Shown in pieces: positions 17,353 to 25,984 of a stretch of 48,597 nt of DNA. The stretch spans positions 1-48,597 of the forward strand of contig JAIMBL010000010.1 in the NCBI GenBank assembly GCA_023511615.1. Reading direction: 5' to 3'. The notes beneath the pieces are model-generated. The model was not told the DNA's origin. It was given only the letters and a program-made list of their open reading frames with translations, and did no database searches. The position numbers and the translations under genes were made by a program. The stretch's first letter is position 1. Each line of letters begins with the position of its first letter. Source of the stretch: Leptolyngbyaceae cyanobacterium HOT.MB2.61. Lineage in GTDB: Bacteria > Cyanobacteriota > Cyanobacteriia > Leptolyngbyales > Leptolyngbyaceae.

Positions 17353-18018
17353 CTATTGAGTCAACCCTAATTTTTTAACAATTGCCTGATCCCAGTCCTG
17401 ATCGAGCTGCCAGCCACAGGTGTGCAGGCGATCGCGAATCATTTCCTGCCAATCTTGCAGGTTCTGCAAAAACGCTGGGGATTGTAGCCCTCCGAGCCAA
17501 AGTACCAATGCATCCTCCCCCGTATCCTGGTAGTATTTTTTTCGACGCCCAACTTCTTGAAACCCAAACTTTTGATATAGGGAAAGGGCTGATTGATTAG
17601 AAATTCTGACTTCAAGGGTTGCCCGCTCCAATCCCTGAAGGTAAGCAGACCGCAGCAGAGCGTAGAACAAAGCCTGTCCCAATCCCTGCCGATGATATTC
17701 TGGAGCAATCCCCAGGACAGTGATGTGGGCTTCCTCCAGGATGGCCCAGTAACAACCAATTCCGAGGAGGGGAGGAGGGGAGGAGGGAGGAGATGGTAGG
17801 GAGAGAGGAGTGGGGGAGTAGAAGGCTGCCTTTTTGTGCCTGCTCCGAGTTTCAACAAGTTCTTTCCCTGCTTTTAAGATCAGCAACGCACTGTTGGGGC
17901 TGTCGAGTTCCCGCCGATATCCATCCAGAGTCCAGAGCCCACCAAAGCAGCGTTGGTCAAGTTCAAAGGCGTCAGGTAGCAGATCTTCCGTAAGAGGTTG
18001 AAATGAGAGAAAAGTCAC
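17353..18018 (-). CDS. rimI: Ribosomal protein S18-alanine N-acetyltransferase with internal low-complexity insert
   Basis: 221 residues, against about 150-190 for typical RimI. GNAT fold acetyl-CoA transferase. The acetyl-CoA-binding region reads ITVLGIAPEYHRQGLGQAL, followed by LEVRISNQSALSLYQKFGF and GRRKKYYQ, all typical of RimI. The extra length is an insert of about 30 residues (near 58-87, Ser/Pro/Leu-rich, LSLPSPPSSPPPLL) between two core strands; on DNA it is a polypyrimidine tract on the coding strand (17760-17820). Conserved residues on either side are intact, so the protein may still fold. Divergent from lysA. Confidence 0.88.
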   Translation of the reverse strand: MTFLSFQPLTEDLLPDAFELDQRCFGGLWTLDGYRRELDSPNSALLILKAGKELVETRSRHKKAAFYSPTPLSLPSPPSSPPPLLGIGCYWAILEEAHITVLGIAPEYHRQGLGQALFYALLRSAYLQGLERATLEVRISNQSALSLYQKFGFQEVGRRKKYYQDTGEDALVLWLGGLQSPAFLQNLQDWQEMIRDRLHTCGWQLDQDWDQAIVKKLGLTQ

Positions 18019-18110
18019 AAAAGGTTCGAGAATTCCACAGGATAGACAGTCTGGAATTGTAAACTGGTAGATGGCTCACGCCTGTTGCAATAGAGATTAA
18101 GGACGATGTA

Positions 18111-19601
18111 ATGGTATCAACTCACGCTGTGGAGGGGCAGAACTCGGGTTGCCAGTATTTGCCCGATCGCAACTCTACCCAAGCAACTCCTTCCCCAAAT
18201 CAGCAGCTTCTGCCACTAACCGCAAGAATCAACGCAGATGACCACCTGGAGATTGGAGGGTGTGATGTAGTTGATTTGGTTCGTAAATTTGGTTCTCCCC
18301 TCTATATTTTAGACGAGGAAACGTTGCGATCAGCGTGTCGCCAGTACCGGGAAGCTTTTGCCCGTTACTATCCTGGAGAGGCACAGGTGTTGTACGCCTC
18401 AAAGGCGTGGAGTTGCCTGGCGGTGGTAGCGATCGCAGCCAGCGAAGGGTTGGGAATTGATGTCGTCTCTGGGGGCGAAATTTACACGGCCCTCCAGGCT
18501 GGAGTCAGCCCCACCAGGCTCTATTTTCACGGTAATAATAAGTCTTTCGATGAACTACGGTTTGCCGTCGAGTCTGGCTGCAACATTGTCGTCGATAACT
18601 GGCATGAGTTGAAACTACTGGTTGATTTGTCACAGGGGATAGAACCCGGGGAAAAGTTCAGCACTCCCATCACCCCTCACCCCTCACCCCTCACCCACGA
18701 ATTGAGTCAAGGGTCAGACATGGGAGCTGCTTTCCCAATTAAGGTGATGATTCGTCTGACGCCCGGAATTGAGTGCCACACCCATGAGTACATTCGCACA
18801 GGCCACCTGGACAGCAAATTTGGATTCGACCCCAACCAGTTAGATGAGGTGTTTGACTTCCTCAGTCAGCAGTCGGGGCTGAACTGTATCGGTCTCCATG
18901 CCCATATTGGTTCCCAGATCTTTGAACTGCAACCTCATGATGACCTGGGTGCAGTCATGGTGCAGTGGTTGAGCAAAGCTGCCCGGTATGGACTCCCTGT
19001 GCAGGAGTTAAATATCGGTGGTGGGTTAGGGATTCGCTACACCGAGTTTGATGATCCTCCCAGTATTGAGGAGTGGGTTCGGGTCGTGGCGCAGTCTGTG
19101 CAAGCGGCCTGTGAGACACAGCAGGTATCTTTACCCAGGTTGTTGTGTGAACCGGGGCGATCGCTGATTGGTTCCGCCTGTGTGACTGCCTACACCGTTG
19201 GTAGCCAGAAAATTGTTCCCGAAATTCGTACCTACATCACCGTAGACGGGGGAATGTCTGACAATCCCCGTCCTATTACTTATCAATCGCTCTACCGAGT
19301 AGTGACGGCCAACCGAATGTCTGCCCCAATGACTGAAACCGTCACCATTGCTGGAAAGCATTGTGAATCGGGAGATATTTTGATTAAAGATGCCTCCTTA
19401 CCCATGACTCATCCGGGAGATGTTCTCGTTGTCATGGCAACAGGAGCATACAATTACAGTATGTCCTCTAACTACAACCGCATACCGCGTCCGTCTGCTG
19501 TTTTAGTTAGAGAGGGAGAAGCGAATATCATTCTGCAACGAGAAACCTATCAAGACTTGATGCGGCAGGATCGTTTGCCAGAGAGACTGAAACGGGCATG
19601 A
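18111..19601 (+). CDS. lysA: Diaminopimelate decarboxylase
   Basis: 496 residues. PLP enzyme converting meso-diaminopimelate to lysine, last step of lysine synthesis. YASKAW carries the PLP lysine (Lys98); GLHAHIGSQ, GGGLGIRY and the CEPGRSL motif follow in order, and the C-terminal half has GKHCESGD with the partner-subunit active-site Cys. An insert of about 30 residues (178-209, including TPITPHPSPLTHELSQGS) sits before the RLTPGIECHTHEYI strand; the DNA there has at least three ACCCCTC heptamers. The start ATG at 18111 leaves a 45-residue N-terminal extension. First of the lysA-cdaA-uppS run on the + strand. Confidence 0.95.
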   Translation: MVSTHAVEGQNSGCQYLPDRNSTQATPSPNQQLLPLTARINADDHLEIGGCDVVDLVRKFGSPLYILDEETLRSACRQYREAFARYYPGEAQVLYASKAWSCLAVVAIAASEGLGIDVVSGGEIYTALQAGVSPTRLYFHGNNKSFDELRFAVESGCNIVVDNWHELKLLVDLSQGIEPGEKFSTPITPHPSPLTHELSQGSDMGAAFPIKVMIRLTPGIECHTHEYIRTGHLDSKFGFDPNQLDEVFDFLSQQSGLNCIGLHAHIGSQIFELQPHDDLGAVMVQWLSKAARYGLPVQELNIGGGLGIRYTEFDDPPSIEEWVRVVAQSVQAACETQQVSLPRLLCEPGRSLIGSACVTAYTVGSQKIVPEIRTYITVDGGMSDNPRPITYQSLYRVVTANRMSAPMTETVTIAGKHCESGDILIKDASLPMTHPGDVLVVMATGAYNYSMSSNYNRIPRPSAVLVREGEANIILQRETYQDLMRQDRLPERLKRA

Positions 19602-19707
19602 CTTACGGGCGACGAGGTTTGAATTTGAAACTGTTTGTAGTTGAAAACTCAACCCTCATCACTCAGAACTCAACACTTTAGTAGAGGCTCAGGGTTAATC
19701 CAGATCG

Positions 19708-20640
19708 ATGGGATATGTATGGAGGCAATGGCTGACAAACCCTGGCTGGATAGAGTCTCTGTCGCGTCTAATTTTGCAAAACCTCCGCTCATTCATTGAC
19801 ATCGGATTAGTGCTAGCTGTCACTTACATGATGCTGGTGATTATTGGTGAGCGCAGAACACTGTGGATGGTGCGGGGGTTCATCATCCTCATGCTGGCAG
19901 CCGCCCTCAGTCGTCGGCTGGAACTCCAACTGTTGAGTTTTGTCCTCAGTAATCTTGTCATTGGCTCGGCGGTTGCCATGGCCTTTATTCTGCAATCGGA
20001 GTTCCGCCGATTTCTGGAACAGCTTGGTCGGGGTCAGGTATTGCAAATGTTCCAGTCATCCCGGCGAACCAGCCTGAAGTCGGGAAGTGTGACGGATGAA
20101 ATCGTAGACGCAGTCAAAGAATTGTCTCAAAACCGGACGGGGGCCCTGCTGATTTTGGAAACGGGCAGCCCGATCGATGAGCGTGACTTCTCTGTTCCAG
20201 GGGTCAAATTAAATGCGGAGGTTTCTAAAGAACTCCTCCAGACAATTTTCCAAACTACAACGCTATTGCACGATGGTGCTGTTTTGATTCGAGATGGTCG
20301 GGTGGTGGCAGCGGGTGTAATTTTGCCCCTGTCAGAGCGAACCGCTTCTCGCCAGTTGGGAACGCGTCACCGGGCAGCGATGGGAATCACGGAGCGAGTA
20401 GAGAATTGTGTTTGTGTGGTGGTGTCGGAAGAAACGGGCTCAATTTCGTTAGCTGAACGGGGAATTCTAAATCGTCCCTTAACCAGCAGCAAGTTAAAGG
20501 AATTGTTGGAGGCCCGGTTTTCTCAAACCGTTGATCGGGAACCTGTTGCTCCCGACTTTCGCAATTTGAGTCGCCAGATTTGGGAACGAGCAAGAGCGCT
20601 GTTTTTACGTTTGCTGGGACGCTGGAAAAGAAAAAATTGA
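19708..20640 (+). CDS. cdaA: Diadenylate cyclase (c-di-AMP synthase), CdaA type
   Basis: 310 residues. Makes cyclic di-AMP from two ATP. Three membrane helices at the N-terminus (about 29-47, 54-68 and 76-95), then a DisA_N cyclase domain with DGA (189-191) and RHR (220-222), the two catalytic signatures. In many bacteria c-di-AMP controls potassium transport and wall homeostasis; in cyanobacteria it also affects night survival. The placement between lysA and uppS, a conserved order in cyanobacteria, links it to wall precursors. The C-terminal 35 residues are basic and not part of the domain. The stop is one base before a family B element. Confidence 0.95.
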   Translation: MGYVWRQWLTNPGWIESLSRLILQNLRSFIDIGLVLAVTYMMLVIIGERRTLWMVRGFIILMLAAALSRRLELQLLSFVLSNLVIGSAVAMAFILQSEFRRFLEQLGRGQVLQMFQSSRRTSLKSGSVTDEIVDAVKELSQNRTGALLILETGSPIDERDFSVPGVKLNAEVSKELLQTIFQTTTLLHDGAVLIRDGRVVAAGVILPLSERTASRQLGTRHRAAMGITERVENCVCVVVSEETGSISLAERGILNRPLTSSKLKELLEARFSQTVDREPVAPDFRNLSRQIWERARALFLRLLGRWKRKN

Positions 20641-20641
20641 A

Positions 20642-20759
20642 TAAGTAGCTGGGTGCAATTAAATTAAAGATGGTTTTGGGAATAGAGGGGGTGCAATCCT
20701 CTGCTTGGGGGCAACGCCCCCAATTCCCTTTCTCCCAATCAAGTATGTCTACCTACTTA
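20642..20759. repeat. Family B palindromic element, copy 2
   Basis: TAAGTAGCTGGGTGCAATTA at the left and CTACCTACTTA at the right. The first 29 bases match 679-707. It begins one base after the cdaA stop codon. Confidence 0.78.
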
Positions 20760-21095
20760 CAAAACAGAAAAATTGGATACAAGACAATGGATCGCTATTC
20801 ATGAAATGGCTAGGAGGATCTTGAAAAACATTAAGCCTGGGCAAAGAATTCGCGAGTCTGAAAGTAAAACCTTGACGCTATTGACAAAGCTAGCGTTAAT
20901 GGCTTTGAAAGCAGTCGGAAGGATTTAACTCTCGCTCAAGCGGTTTTTGTCCCATAAAAACCCACTTAGCTACCAATCAGGGCATCCTTGAAAGGAGTGT
21001 TCTCTATAACTGACTGCGTTACGCCGTTGCTGTTTGTGGGGCTTGAGCTGCCTTCTTTTCTCTAAGGTTTAATCGTCTGCTGTTTGGGAAAAAAA
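20760..21095. other. Intergenic region before uppS
   Basis: No gene seen. The cdaA-uppS gap is 455 bases including repeat B2, so uppS probably has its own promoter, but I cannot identify it. A weak inverted repeat (GCTATTG...GCTAGCGTTAATGGC) near 20877-20903 is not convincing. Confidence 0.5.
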
Positions 21096-21845
21096 ATGAC
21101 CGCAAATTCAACTGTTTTGCAAGAGTTACCTGCTGATCTTGTTCAAGAACGACTGCCCAGACACGTTGCTGTAATTATGGATGGTAATGGCCGCTGGGCA
21201 AAACGGCGAGGAATGCCAAGAATTATGGGGCATCGCCGCGGGGTTGATGTTCTAAAAGATTTGCTGCGCTGTTGTCGGGATTGGGGAATCGAAGCGTTAA
21301 CGGCCTATGCCTTTTCGACCGAAAACTGGGGGCGTCCTTTAGAGGAAGTGGAATTTTTGATGACTCTGTTTGAGCGGGTGCTACGGCAGGAACTGCGGGA
21401 AATGATGCAGGAGGATGTGCGTATTCGGTTTGTGGGAAATCTCCATGCGCTGCCGAATTCGCTGCAGGAAGAGATTGAGCGATCGGTCGCAGCAACTGAA
21501 AACAATCAGGGCATTCGGTTTACAGTGGCTACCAACTATGGAGGACGGCAGGAAATTGTGCAGGCGTGCCGGGCGATCGCCACTAAGGTTGAGCAGGGCT
21601 TAATTCAGCCGGACCAGATTGATGAAGCCCTGTTTGAACGCCATCTTTACACAACGGGTATCTGTGACCCTGACCTACTGATCCGCACAAGTGGAGAAAT
21701 GCGAATCAGCAACTTTTTGTTGTGGCAAATGGCCTATTCCGAAATTTACGTAACAGATACTCTCTGGCCCGATTTTGACCGCAAGGAATTTCATCAGGCA
21801 CTCTGCGCCTATCAGCAACGGGAAAGACGATTTGGCAAGCTATAG
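21096..21845 (+). CDS. uppS: Isoprenyl transferase (undecaprenyl diphosphate synthase)
   Basis: 249 residues from the ATG at 21096 (a TTG at 21084 is possible). Condenses isopentenyl diphosphate units onto farnesyl diphosphate to give the C55 lipid carrier for peptidoglycan and other glycans. [13 protein letters not shown] with the catalytic Asp29, GHRRG, AFSTENW, and [15 protein letters not shown] are all present and diagnostic. This lipid carrier also serves the kind of polysaccharide made by the 7.4-13.3 kb locus. The stop codon TAG is contributed by the left end (TATAGC) of a family C element, so the last codons may have changed on insertion. Confidence 0.96.
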   Translation: MTANSTVLQELPADLVQERLPRHVAVIMDGNGRWAKRRGMPRIMGHRRGVDVLKDLLRCCRDWGIEALTAYAFSTENWGRPLEEVEFLMTLFERVLRQELREMMQEDVRIRFVGNLHALPNSLQEEIERSVAATENNQGIRFTVATNYGGRQEIVQACRAIATKVEQGLIQPDQIDEALFERHLYTTGICDPDLLIRTSGEMRISNFLLWQMAYSEIYVTDTLWPDFDRKEFHQALCAYQQRERRFGKL

Positions 21846-22035
21846 CGGTAGTGATTGTGGTCAGGATGGGTACCAGGGTGGAGCCTCTGGTTGGGCCAAA
21901 CTCCCTCTCTAGTGCCAATGTCCTGACCTAGGTGGACCTAACAAGGTAATGATGAGCGGCGCTAGCCGCCATCATTAACGACTCAAAAATCATTACGATT
22001 TGGGCACTACTCTGACCCACCTGCGTAGAGCTATA
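21841..22035. repeat. Family C element with a nested palindrome
   Basis: Ends TATAGC (21841) and GCTATA (22035). A segment of about 90 bases inside (near 21929-22017) does not match other family C copies; it contains a strong palindrome, AATGATGAGCGGC/GCCGCCATCATT (about 21948-21976), and is bordered by TGACC on both sides, which suggests an insertion into the element. Confidence 0.7.
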
Positions 22036-22064
22036 TAGAGGTGGAAGGGGAAACTGACAACTCC

Positions 22065-22361
22065 TCAAGGTCCTGCAAAAACAGCGTCTTCAATATCTTT
22101 CCGACTGAGGGAGTACTTAAAGGCTCGTTGGATAGTGGATTGACTGGATTGTTCAGAGAGAGAGTCTTCCGACTTGAAATTGAAGTAGCGAACGGTTAGC
22201 TGATCAATATCCAGACACAGTTCTGCATTCCAATCCGGTCGCTCAATTCGCCAGCAGTGCAGTTCTGCTTTGTCCTGAACACATCCCTGACTCACCAGCC
22301 ATTGCTCAATATCGGGCAGGGGGTGGTTGTATAGTGGGGTTTCGGGAGGGGGAAGGGTCAT
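22065..22361 (-). CDS. DUF3143 family protein
   Basis: 98 residues. The small DUF3143 family is restricted mainly to cyanobacteria and is recognised by the LPDIEQWLVSQGC start, the Trp/Glu-rich ERPDWNAEL...ID segment and the C-terminal YSLSRKDIEDAVFAGP. No function known. It follows the J-domain gene by 22 bases on the same strand, the usual arrangement, so the two probably act together or are at least co-expressed. The ORF starts ATG at 22361. Confidence 0.85.
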   Translation of the reverse strand: MTLPPPETPLYNHPLPDIEQWLVSQGCVQDKAELHCWRIERPDWNAELCLDIDQLTVRYFNFKSEDSLSEQSSQSTIQRAFKYSLSRKDIEDAVFAGP

Positions 22362-22383
22362 GCGATCGCAACCAGGTAGAAAA

Positions 22384-23010
22384 TCAATCAGATCGAGCCG
22401 GAGCAGTAACAGAATTCGCCGGGTGAGAGAGTGAATGTTTTTTAGCCGCGGCTGGAGCGAGGGCTTTCTGATCTAAAGGTTTGGCACTGGTAACTTGTGC
22501 AGGCAGATCTTGAGCCATGACGGGTTGAAGCGCCGTTTCGCCACGAGTAATCCCAATCGCAATCGCCAGGACTAAGCAGGCTATAAAGGTGACTCCCAGA
22601 ATAAAGAGAGCAAACAATTCCCCTGGAGAGAGGGGACGATCGGTCGGGTCCAGATAGGCGGAGGAATACTGAGCGCGGGATTGGACAGAGGATTGTCGCA
22701 GATTTGGTAAAGGTTGAACCACAGGAATCCGAGAATAGCCAATTTTTTGATCGTACTTAAAGCGGCGCTCTGGGTTGCTGAGGGTGGCATAGGCTTCGTT
22801 CAATTCCTGAAACTTGCTGGTGGCGATCGCAGCAGGCAAAGAGGTGGTATCTGGATGGTAAAGCTTGCTCAATTCTCGATAAGCTTGCCGAATCTCCTGT
22901 GCTGACGCACCAGGCTGAACCCCCAGCAGACCGTAATAACTGGAAGAGACGATTTTTTGATACAGGTTTTTCTGCTCGCCATTATCTGGCGTTGATTTAC
23001 CTTGAGCCAC
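22384..23010 (-). CDS. J-domain protein with C-terminal membrane segment
   Basis: 208 residues from a GTG start. A J domain (about 24-90) with the HPD motif (52-54), which stimulates the ATPase of DnaK-type Hsp70 chaperones. There is no Gly/Phe region or zinc finger, so it is a type III J protein. A single transmembrane helix (about 132-154) follows a Pro/Ser-rich linker, and the tail is Ala/Pro/Ser-rich. Probably tethers Hsp70 activity to a membrane, with the J domain on the cytoplasmic side. Transcribed with the DUF3143 gene. Confidence 0.88.
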   Translation of the reverse strand: MAQGKSTPDNGEQKNLYQKIVSSSYYGLLGVQPGASAQEIRQAYRELSKLYHPDTTSLPAAIATSKFQELNEAYATLSNPERRFKYDQKIGYSRIPVVQPLPNLRQSSVQSRAQYSSAYLDPTDRPLSPGELFALFILGVTFIACLVLAIAIGITRGETALQPVMAQDLPAQVTSAKPLDQKALAPAAAKKHSLSHPANSVTAPARSD

Positions 23011-23162
23011 GCAGAACCCTGCCTCTCTTAAACCTCAATCAGATTTGACCAGCTTTTCAGATATTGTAACCGGGCAGATAGCAGATAGACGATAGGGGAT
23101 AGGCAACGGGCAATAGAGTGAAAGGTGAGGAGGATGAGGGGATAAGGAAATGGGGTATTCTC

Positions 23163-24590
23163 CTACTCCATCACTCCGTCACTCCATCCCTTCCCCACCT
23201 TCTTCTTCGTTTGAGCACACACTAACCCGAAAATTCCGGCTAACAGAAGCCAACCCAGTAGATTGATGCGGACGTCAAATAGAGTGATATCCAGCAGGCT
23301 AAAGAGTGTGCAACCCAGAAATGCTGTCAGATAGGTAAAGAGGATCAGGCGATCGCCGTTGTTTTGTGGCAGAGTGAAGGCTGGAGAACTTTCGATAGGG
23401 GCGAAGGATGGCCAGCGATAGACAAGAGAAGCCCCTCGAAACACCACCCAACCCACTAGAGCCAGCAACAACAGAGTGGCGGGGAGCCCAGTTTCTGCTG
23501 CCAACATCAGTAGCAGGTTGTGGGGATGGCCGATGAAAAATTGCATTTGCGACTGATAGAGTGGGCTGAAATTTCGCAACCCCCATCCCAGCCAAGGACG
23601 TTGCTGTGTCAGGGACCAGGCAAATTGCCACTGAGTTGTACGCAACTCAGCAAAGGGACGGTTTGGAAAGAGTTGGTCAGTTAACCTGGCCCAAAAGAAT
23701 GCAGGAACGATCGCCCTCAGTCCCTGCTGCAGAGGCGAAGGTGCAAACGCCGCCCCCAGAACAGCCCCAACTACCACAGCAACTCCTGCCAACAACCAGC
23801 GCCAGCCTTGGTAAAAAGCAAAGGCAAGACAGGCCAGGATGGCAACAGCCCAGGCATTGCGGGAATTGGTAAAAATGAGGGCGATCGCATTGCCAACCAG
23901 AACCAGGGCGAGGAAGAGGCGGAGATAGGGAGGGGAAACCGGGGAGGGGTGAATGGTAGGGGAGGAATGGCTGGTTTCCAGATCTTTCTGCTTTTCTGGA
24001 ATTGGTTGGGGACTGAGGCTGACTTCGACAAGAAGACCTAAGTTTAGAATGAAGCTAACGACTAGAAAGCTGGCCAGAACATTGGCGTAGAAGAAGATTG
24101 AGGCCATTCGACCAAGGGGATTGCCGCCAGGGTGAATTGTCCAGTTCACAATGCTGCCAAAAACCTGCACCGGCCCGGCCCAGCCCCAAAACTGTTGCCC
24201 AAAGCCAATCAAGACAACAGGAACTGAACTGATGACCAGAAGCCAGGCAATTCTGCGTAGTTGATGGGGAGTCTGAATTAGTTCACTCAGAGCCGCAAAG
24301 ACAATGAAAAAGGGCAGAAAGTTAGCCAGCCCCAGCCATGCTTCCGGTGGCTGATAAGCCAGGATGGAACTCAATAGCATAAGCAAACCAACGCCCCAAA
24401 GACCCCAGTTAACAGCCCGGCGAGCAATAGACTTGAAGCGAAACTTCAACAGAATGAGTGAAATTAGGGAAATTGCCACACTGCTCAGTAGGGAACTCAA
24501 TGGCAACAGTAGCACGGCCAGTTGGGTACCTTCCCACAAAGTTTGTAGTGAGGGATCGGGATGGCGCGGGAATCGAATCAGCCGTTTCAA
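23163..24590 (-). CDS. O-antigen ligase-like membrane protein (Wzy_C family)
   Basis: 475 residues from a TTG start that lies 2 bases after the preceding stop (translational coupling likely). About 10-12 membrane helices. The family hallmark is the long loop with the PWLGWGLRNFSPLYQ segment and GHPHNLLLMLAAETGL followed by two helices, as in WaaL/Wzy-type ligases and IctB-like proteins. In the middle (about 218-245) is a Ser/Pro-rich insert (ETSHSSPTIHPSPVSPPYLR) encoded by a polypyrimidine tract. It could join surface glycan to its acceptor; it is not within the export locus 10 kb away, so the link is inferred only. Some cyanobacterial relatives are annotated as bicarbonate-transport IctB proteins; I would not use that name here. 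Confidence 0.82.
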   Translation of the reverse strand: MKRLIRFPRHPDPSLQTLWEGTQLAVLLLPLSSLLSSVAISLISLILLKFRFKSIARRAVNWGLWGVGLLMLLSSILAYQPPEAWLGLANFLPFFIVFAALSELIQTPHQLRRIAWLLVISSVPVVLIGFGQQFWGWAGPVQVFGSIVNWTIHPGGNPLGRMASIFFYANVLASFLVVSFILNLGLLVEVSLSPQPIPEKQKDLETSHSSPTIHPSPVSPPYLRLFLALVLVGNAIALIFTNSRNAWAVAILACLAFAFYQGWRWLLAGVAVVVGAVLGAAFAPSPLQQGLRAIVPAFFWARLTDQLFPNRPFAELRTTQWQFAWSLTQQRPWLGWGLRNFSPLYQSQMQFFIGHPHNLLLMLAAETGLPATLLLLALVGWVVFRGASLVYRWPSFAPIESSPAFTLPQNNGDRLILFTYLTAFLGCTLFSLLDITLFDVRINLLGWLLLAGIFGLVCAQTKKKVGKGWSDGVME

Positions 24591-24592
24591 GT

Positions 24593-25438
24593 TTAGTAGG
24601 CAGGTTCAAAACACTCAGAGCGAGTCATGCGAATTTGGGCCAGAGCATAGATGATGGGAATGATACGCCCGTAGTTCGTTGCGATCGCCCGCCAACCCAG
24701 ATCAGCAAAAAACCAGATCCACAGAGCTGGACCCAGTACAGCAAAGAAGCCCCGTACCGTAGCATAGCGAGCGGCATTCACAGCCATTCCCCGACGTGCC
24801 ATTTGCAGGGCAACATAGTGCTGAAACTGATTGGCTGCCGCCGCTCCACCCAGGGCCATAGCCTGTTGAGCCGCTTGATAACTGGCAAACTGAATCGCGA
24901 ACTGGCGAGCAATATGCTGAAGCAACACTGGACGCAACACAGAGGTGACCGCCAGGGCACTGCTACCCTTAACCAGCAAACTGAGGGGATCTTGTTGCAG
25001 GGCTGAAGGTAACTGGGGCAGAATTTGGGAAAGGGTCAGCGATCGCTGCAACCGCACTCTCAAAGCTCCCTGCTCTGAAGCGGGCAACTGCTTCCAAGCA
25101 CGAGCCAGCAAATTCAGAAAAACCTCCGCTTCCAGATCGGTGGTTGACATCGAACTGCGATAGGGCAACTTCAGGTAGCGACAGACCTGGATTAGAATCT
25201 GGCGGTAGGAAAGCTGCCCCGTTTTGCGACTTAAAACAGTGACCCCATCGGCAGCCAGAAACCGAAAACGCTGCTCAATCGCCGCTATCCAGTCCTCCCG
25301 CTCCTGACTCTGAACTTCAAGCGGGTCTGGAGTGTTGACATAATCGAGGGGATTAAACTTTCGGCGGAAGAGAATCTCCGTCAGGTCTCGCAACTCGTCA
25401 TCAGTTGCCAACTCAAGCGCAGTTCTTAACTCATCCAC
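24593..25438 (-). CDS. YaaW (UPF0174)-like protein
   Basis: 281 residues from a GTG start preceded by GGGGAGGAG. The N-terminal part is helical (LTEILFRRKFNPLDYV, about 18-33), followed by a middle domain of about 100 residues, an Ala-rich region with AAQQAMALGGAAAANQ, and the C-terminal GRIIPIIYALAQIRMTR segment seen in YaaW proteins. A hydrophobic span near 229-245 (FFAVLGPALWIWFFADL) may contact the membrane. Function of the family unknown. The gene is 2 bases before the ligase-like gene and shares its operon. Confidence 0.8.
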   Translation of the reverse strand: MDELRTALELATDDELRDLTEILFRRKFNPLDYVNTPDPLEVQSQEREDWIAAIEQRFRFLAADGVTVLSRKTGQLSYRQILIQVCRYLKLPYRSSMSTTDLEAEVFLNLLARAWKQLPASEQGALRVRLQRSLTLSQILPQLPSALQQDPLSLLVKGSSALAVTSVLRPVLLQHIARQFAIQFASYQAAQQAMALGGAAAANQFQHYVALQMARRGMAVNAARYATVRGFFAVLGPALWIWFFADLGWRAIATNYGRIIPIIYALAQIRMTRSECFEPAY

Positions 25439-25545
25439 CGCTGACTCCTCCCCTACTGCGATTTCACCTCCATATTTTACTAAATGGACGTCAGAGATGA
25501 GGGGAATTGCAGCAATTAATTAGGGAAGAATTAACCCATCTTCGG

Positions 25546-25662
25546 ATACCAACCTAAAGAGCAAAGGGGGGCAGAGGGCATGCCGCCTTGCGTAGGGGCG
25601 CAGCCCCCACCCCCCCTCATCCATCGTGAATTCCATTTAAATTGGCATGAGTTAACTGGTAT
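25546..25662. repeat. ATACCA-ended palindromic element
   Basis: ATACCAACCTAA at the left and TTAACTGGTAT at the right. The GC-rich centre (CGCAGCCCCCACCCCCC) resembles 6277-6350. Its right end supplies the last codons and stop of the transporter fragment beside it. Confidence 0.65.
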
Positions 25663-25975
25663 GAGTTGAGGAAAGCGCATGAATGACTTTTGTCATCAGG
25701 GCCACGGCAATCAGTACCATTCCAGCCGCTTTAGTTAAGCCTGGGGTTTCCCCCAATTGCCACCAGGCAGCCATAACGCCAACTACCGGATTGAGCAAAA
25801 CCCCAAGCCTAGCGGTACCAGCCGGTAAACGAAATAGCCACAGCAAGGTAGCGATCGCAGAGGGCTCTCCTGAGAGTTTGGTGATAAGCTACTTTTCACC
25901 GGCAATCTGGAAGAACCCCGCAGAGATCCTAACGCCTTGCCAAAGTTCTGTATTCAAAAGGATTCTGACCATTTC
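25652..25975 (-). pseudogene. DMT/EamA transporter fragment broken by repeats
   Basis: Only the last two or three helices of an EamA-type drug/metabolite transporter are readable: ATLLWLFRLPAGTARLGV, then NPVVGVMAAWWQLGETPG and MVLIAVALMTK. Its C-terminus (THTS and stop) comes from the ATACCA element; upstream it is cut by the deleted family A element at 25863-25917. Beyond that, joining the flanks without the element and one target copy restores about 15 more codons in frame, ending near 25975. The rest of the gene (some 200 residues) is missing. Confidence 0.7.
25863..25917. mobile_element. Family A MITE, internally deleted copy (55 bp)
   Basis: Matches the first 27 and last 28 bases of the 123-bp element (GGCTCTC...GATAAGC joined to TACT...AGAACC), with the middle 68 bases gone; the junction falls at a shared GC. 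Flanks TCGCAGAG (25855-25862) and CCGCAGAG (25918-25925) match 7/8. Confidence 0.82.
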
Positions 25976-25984
25976 CCTTTCCCC

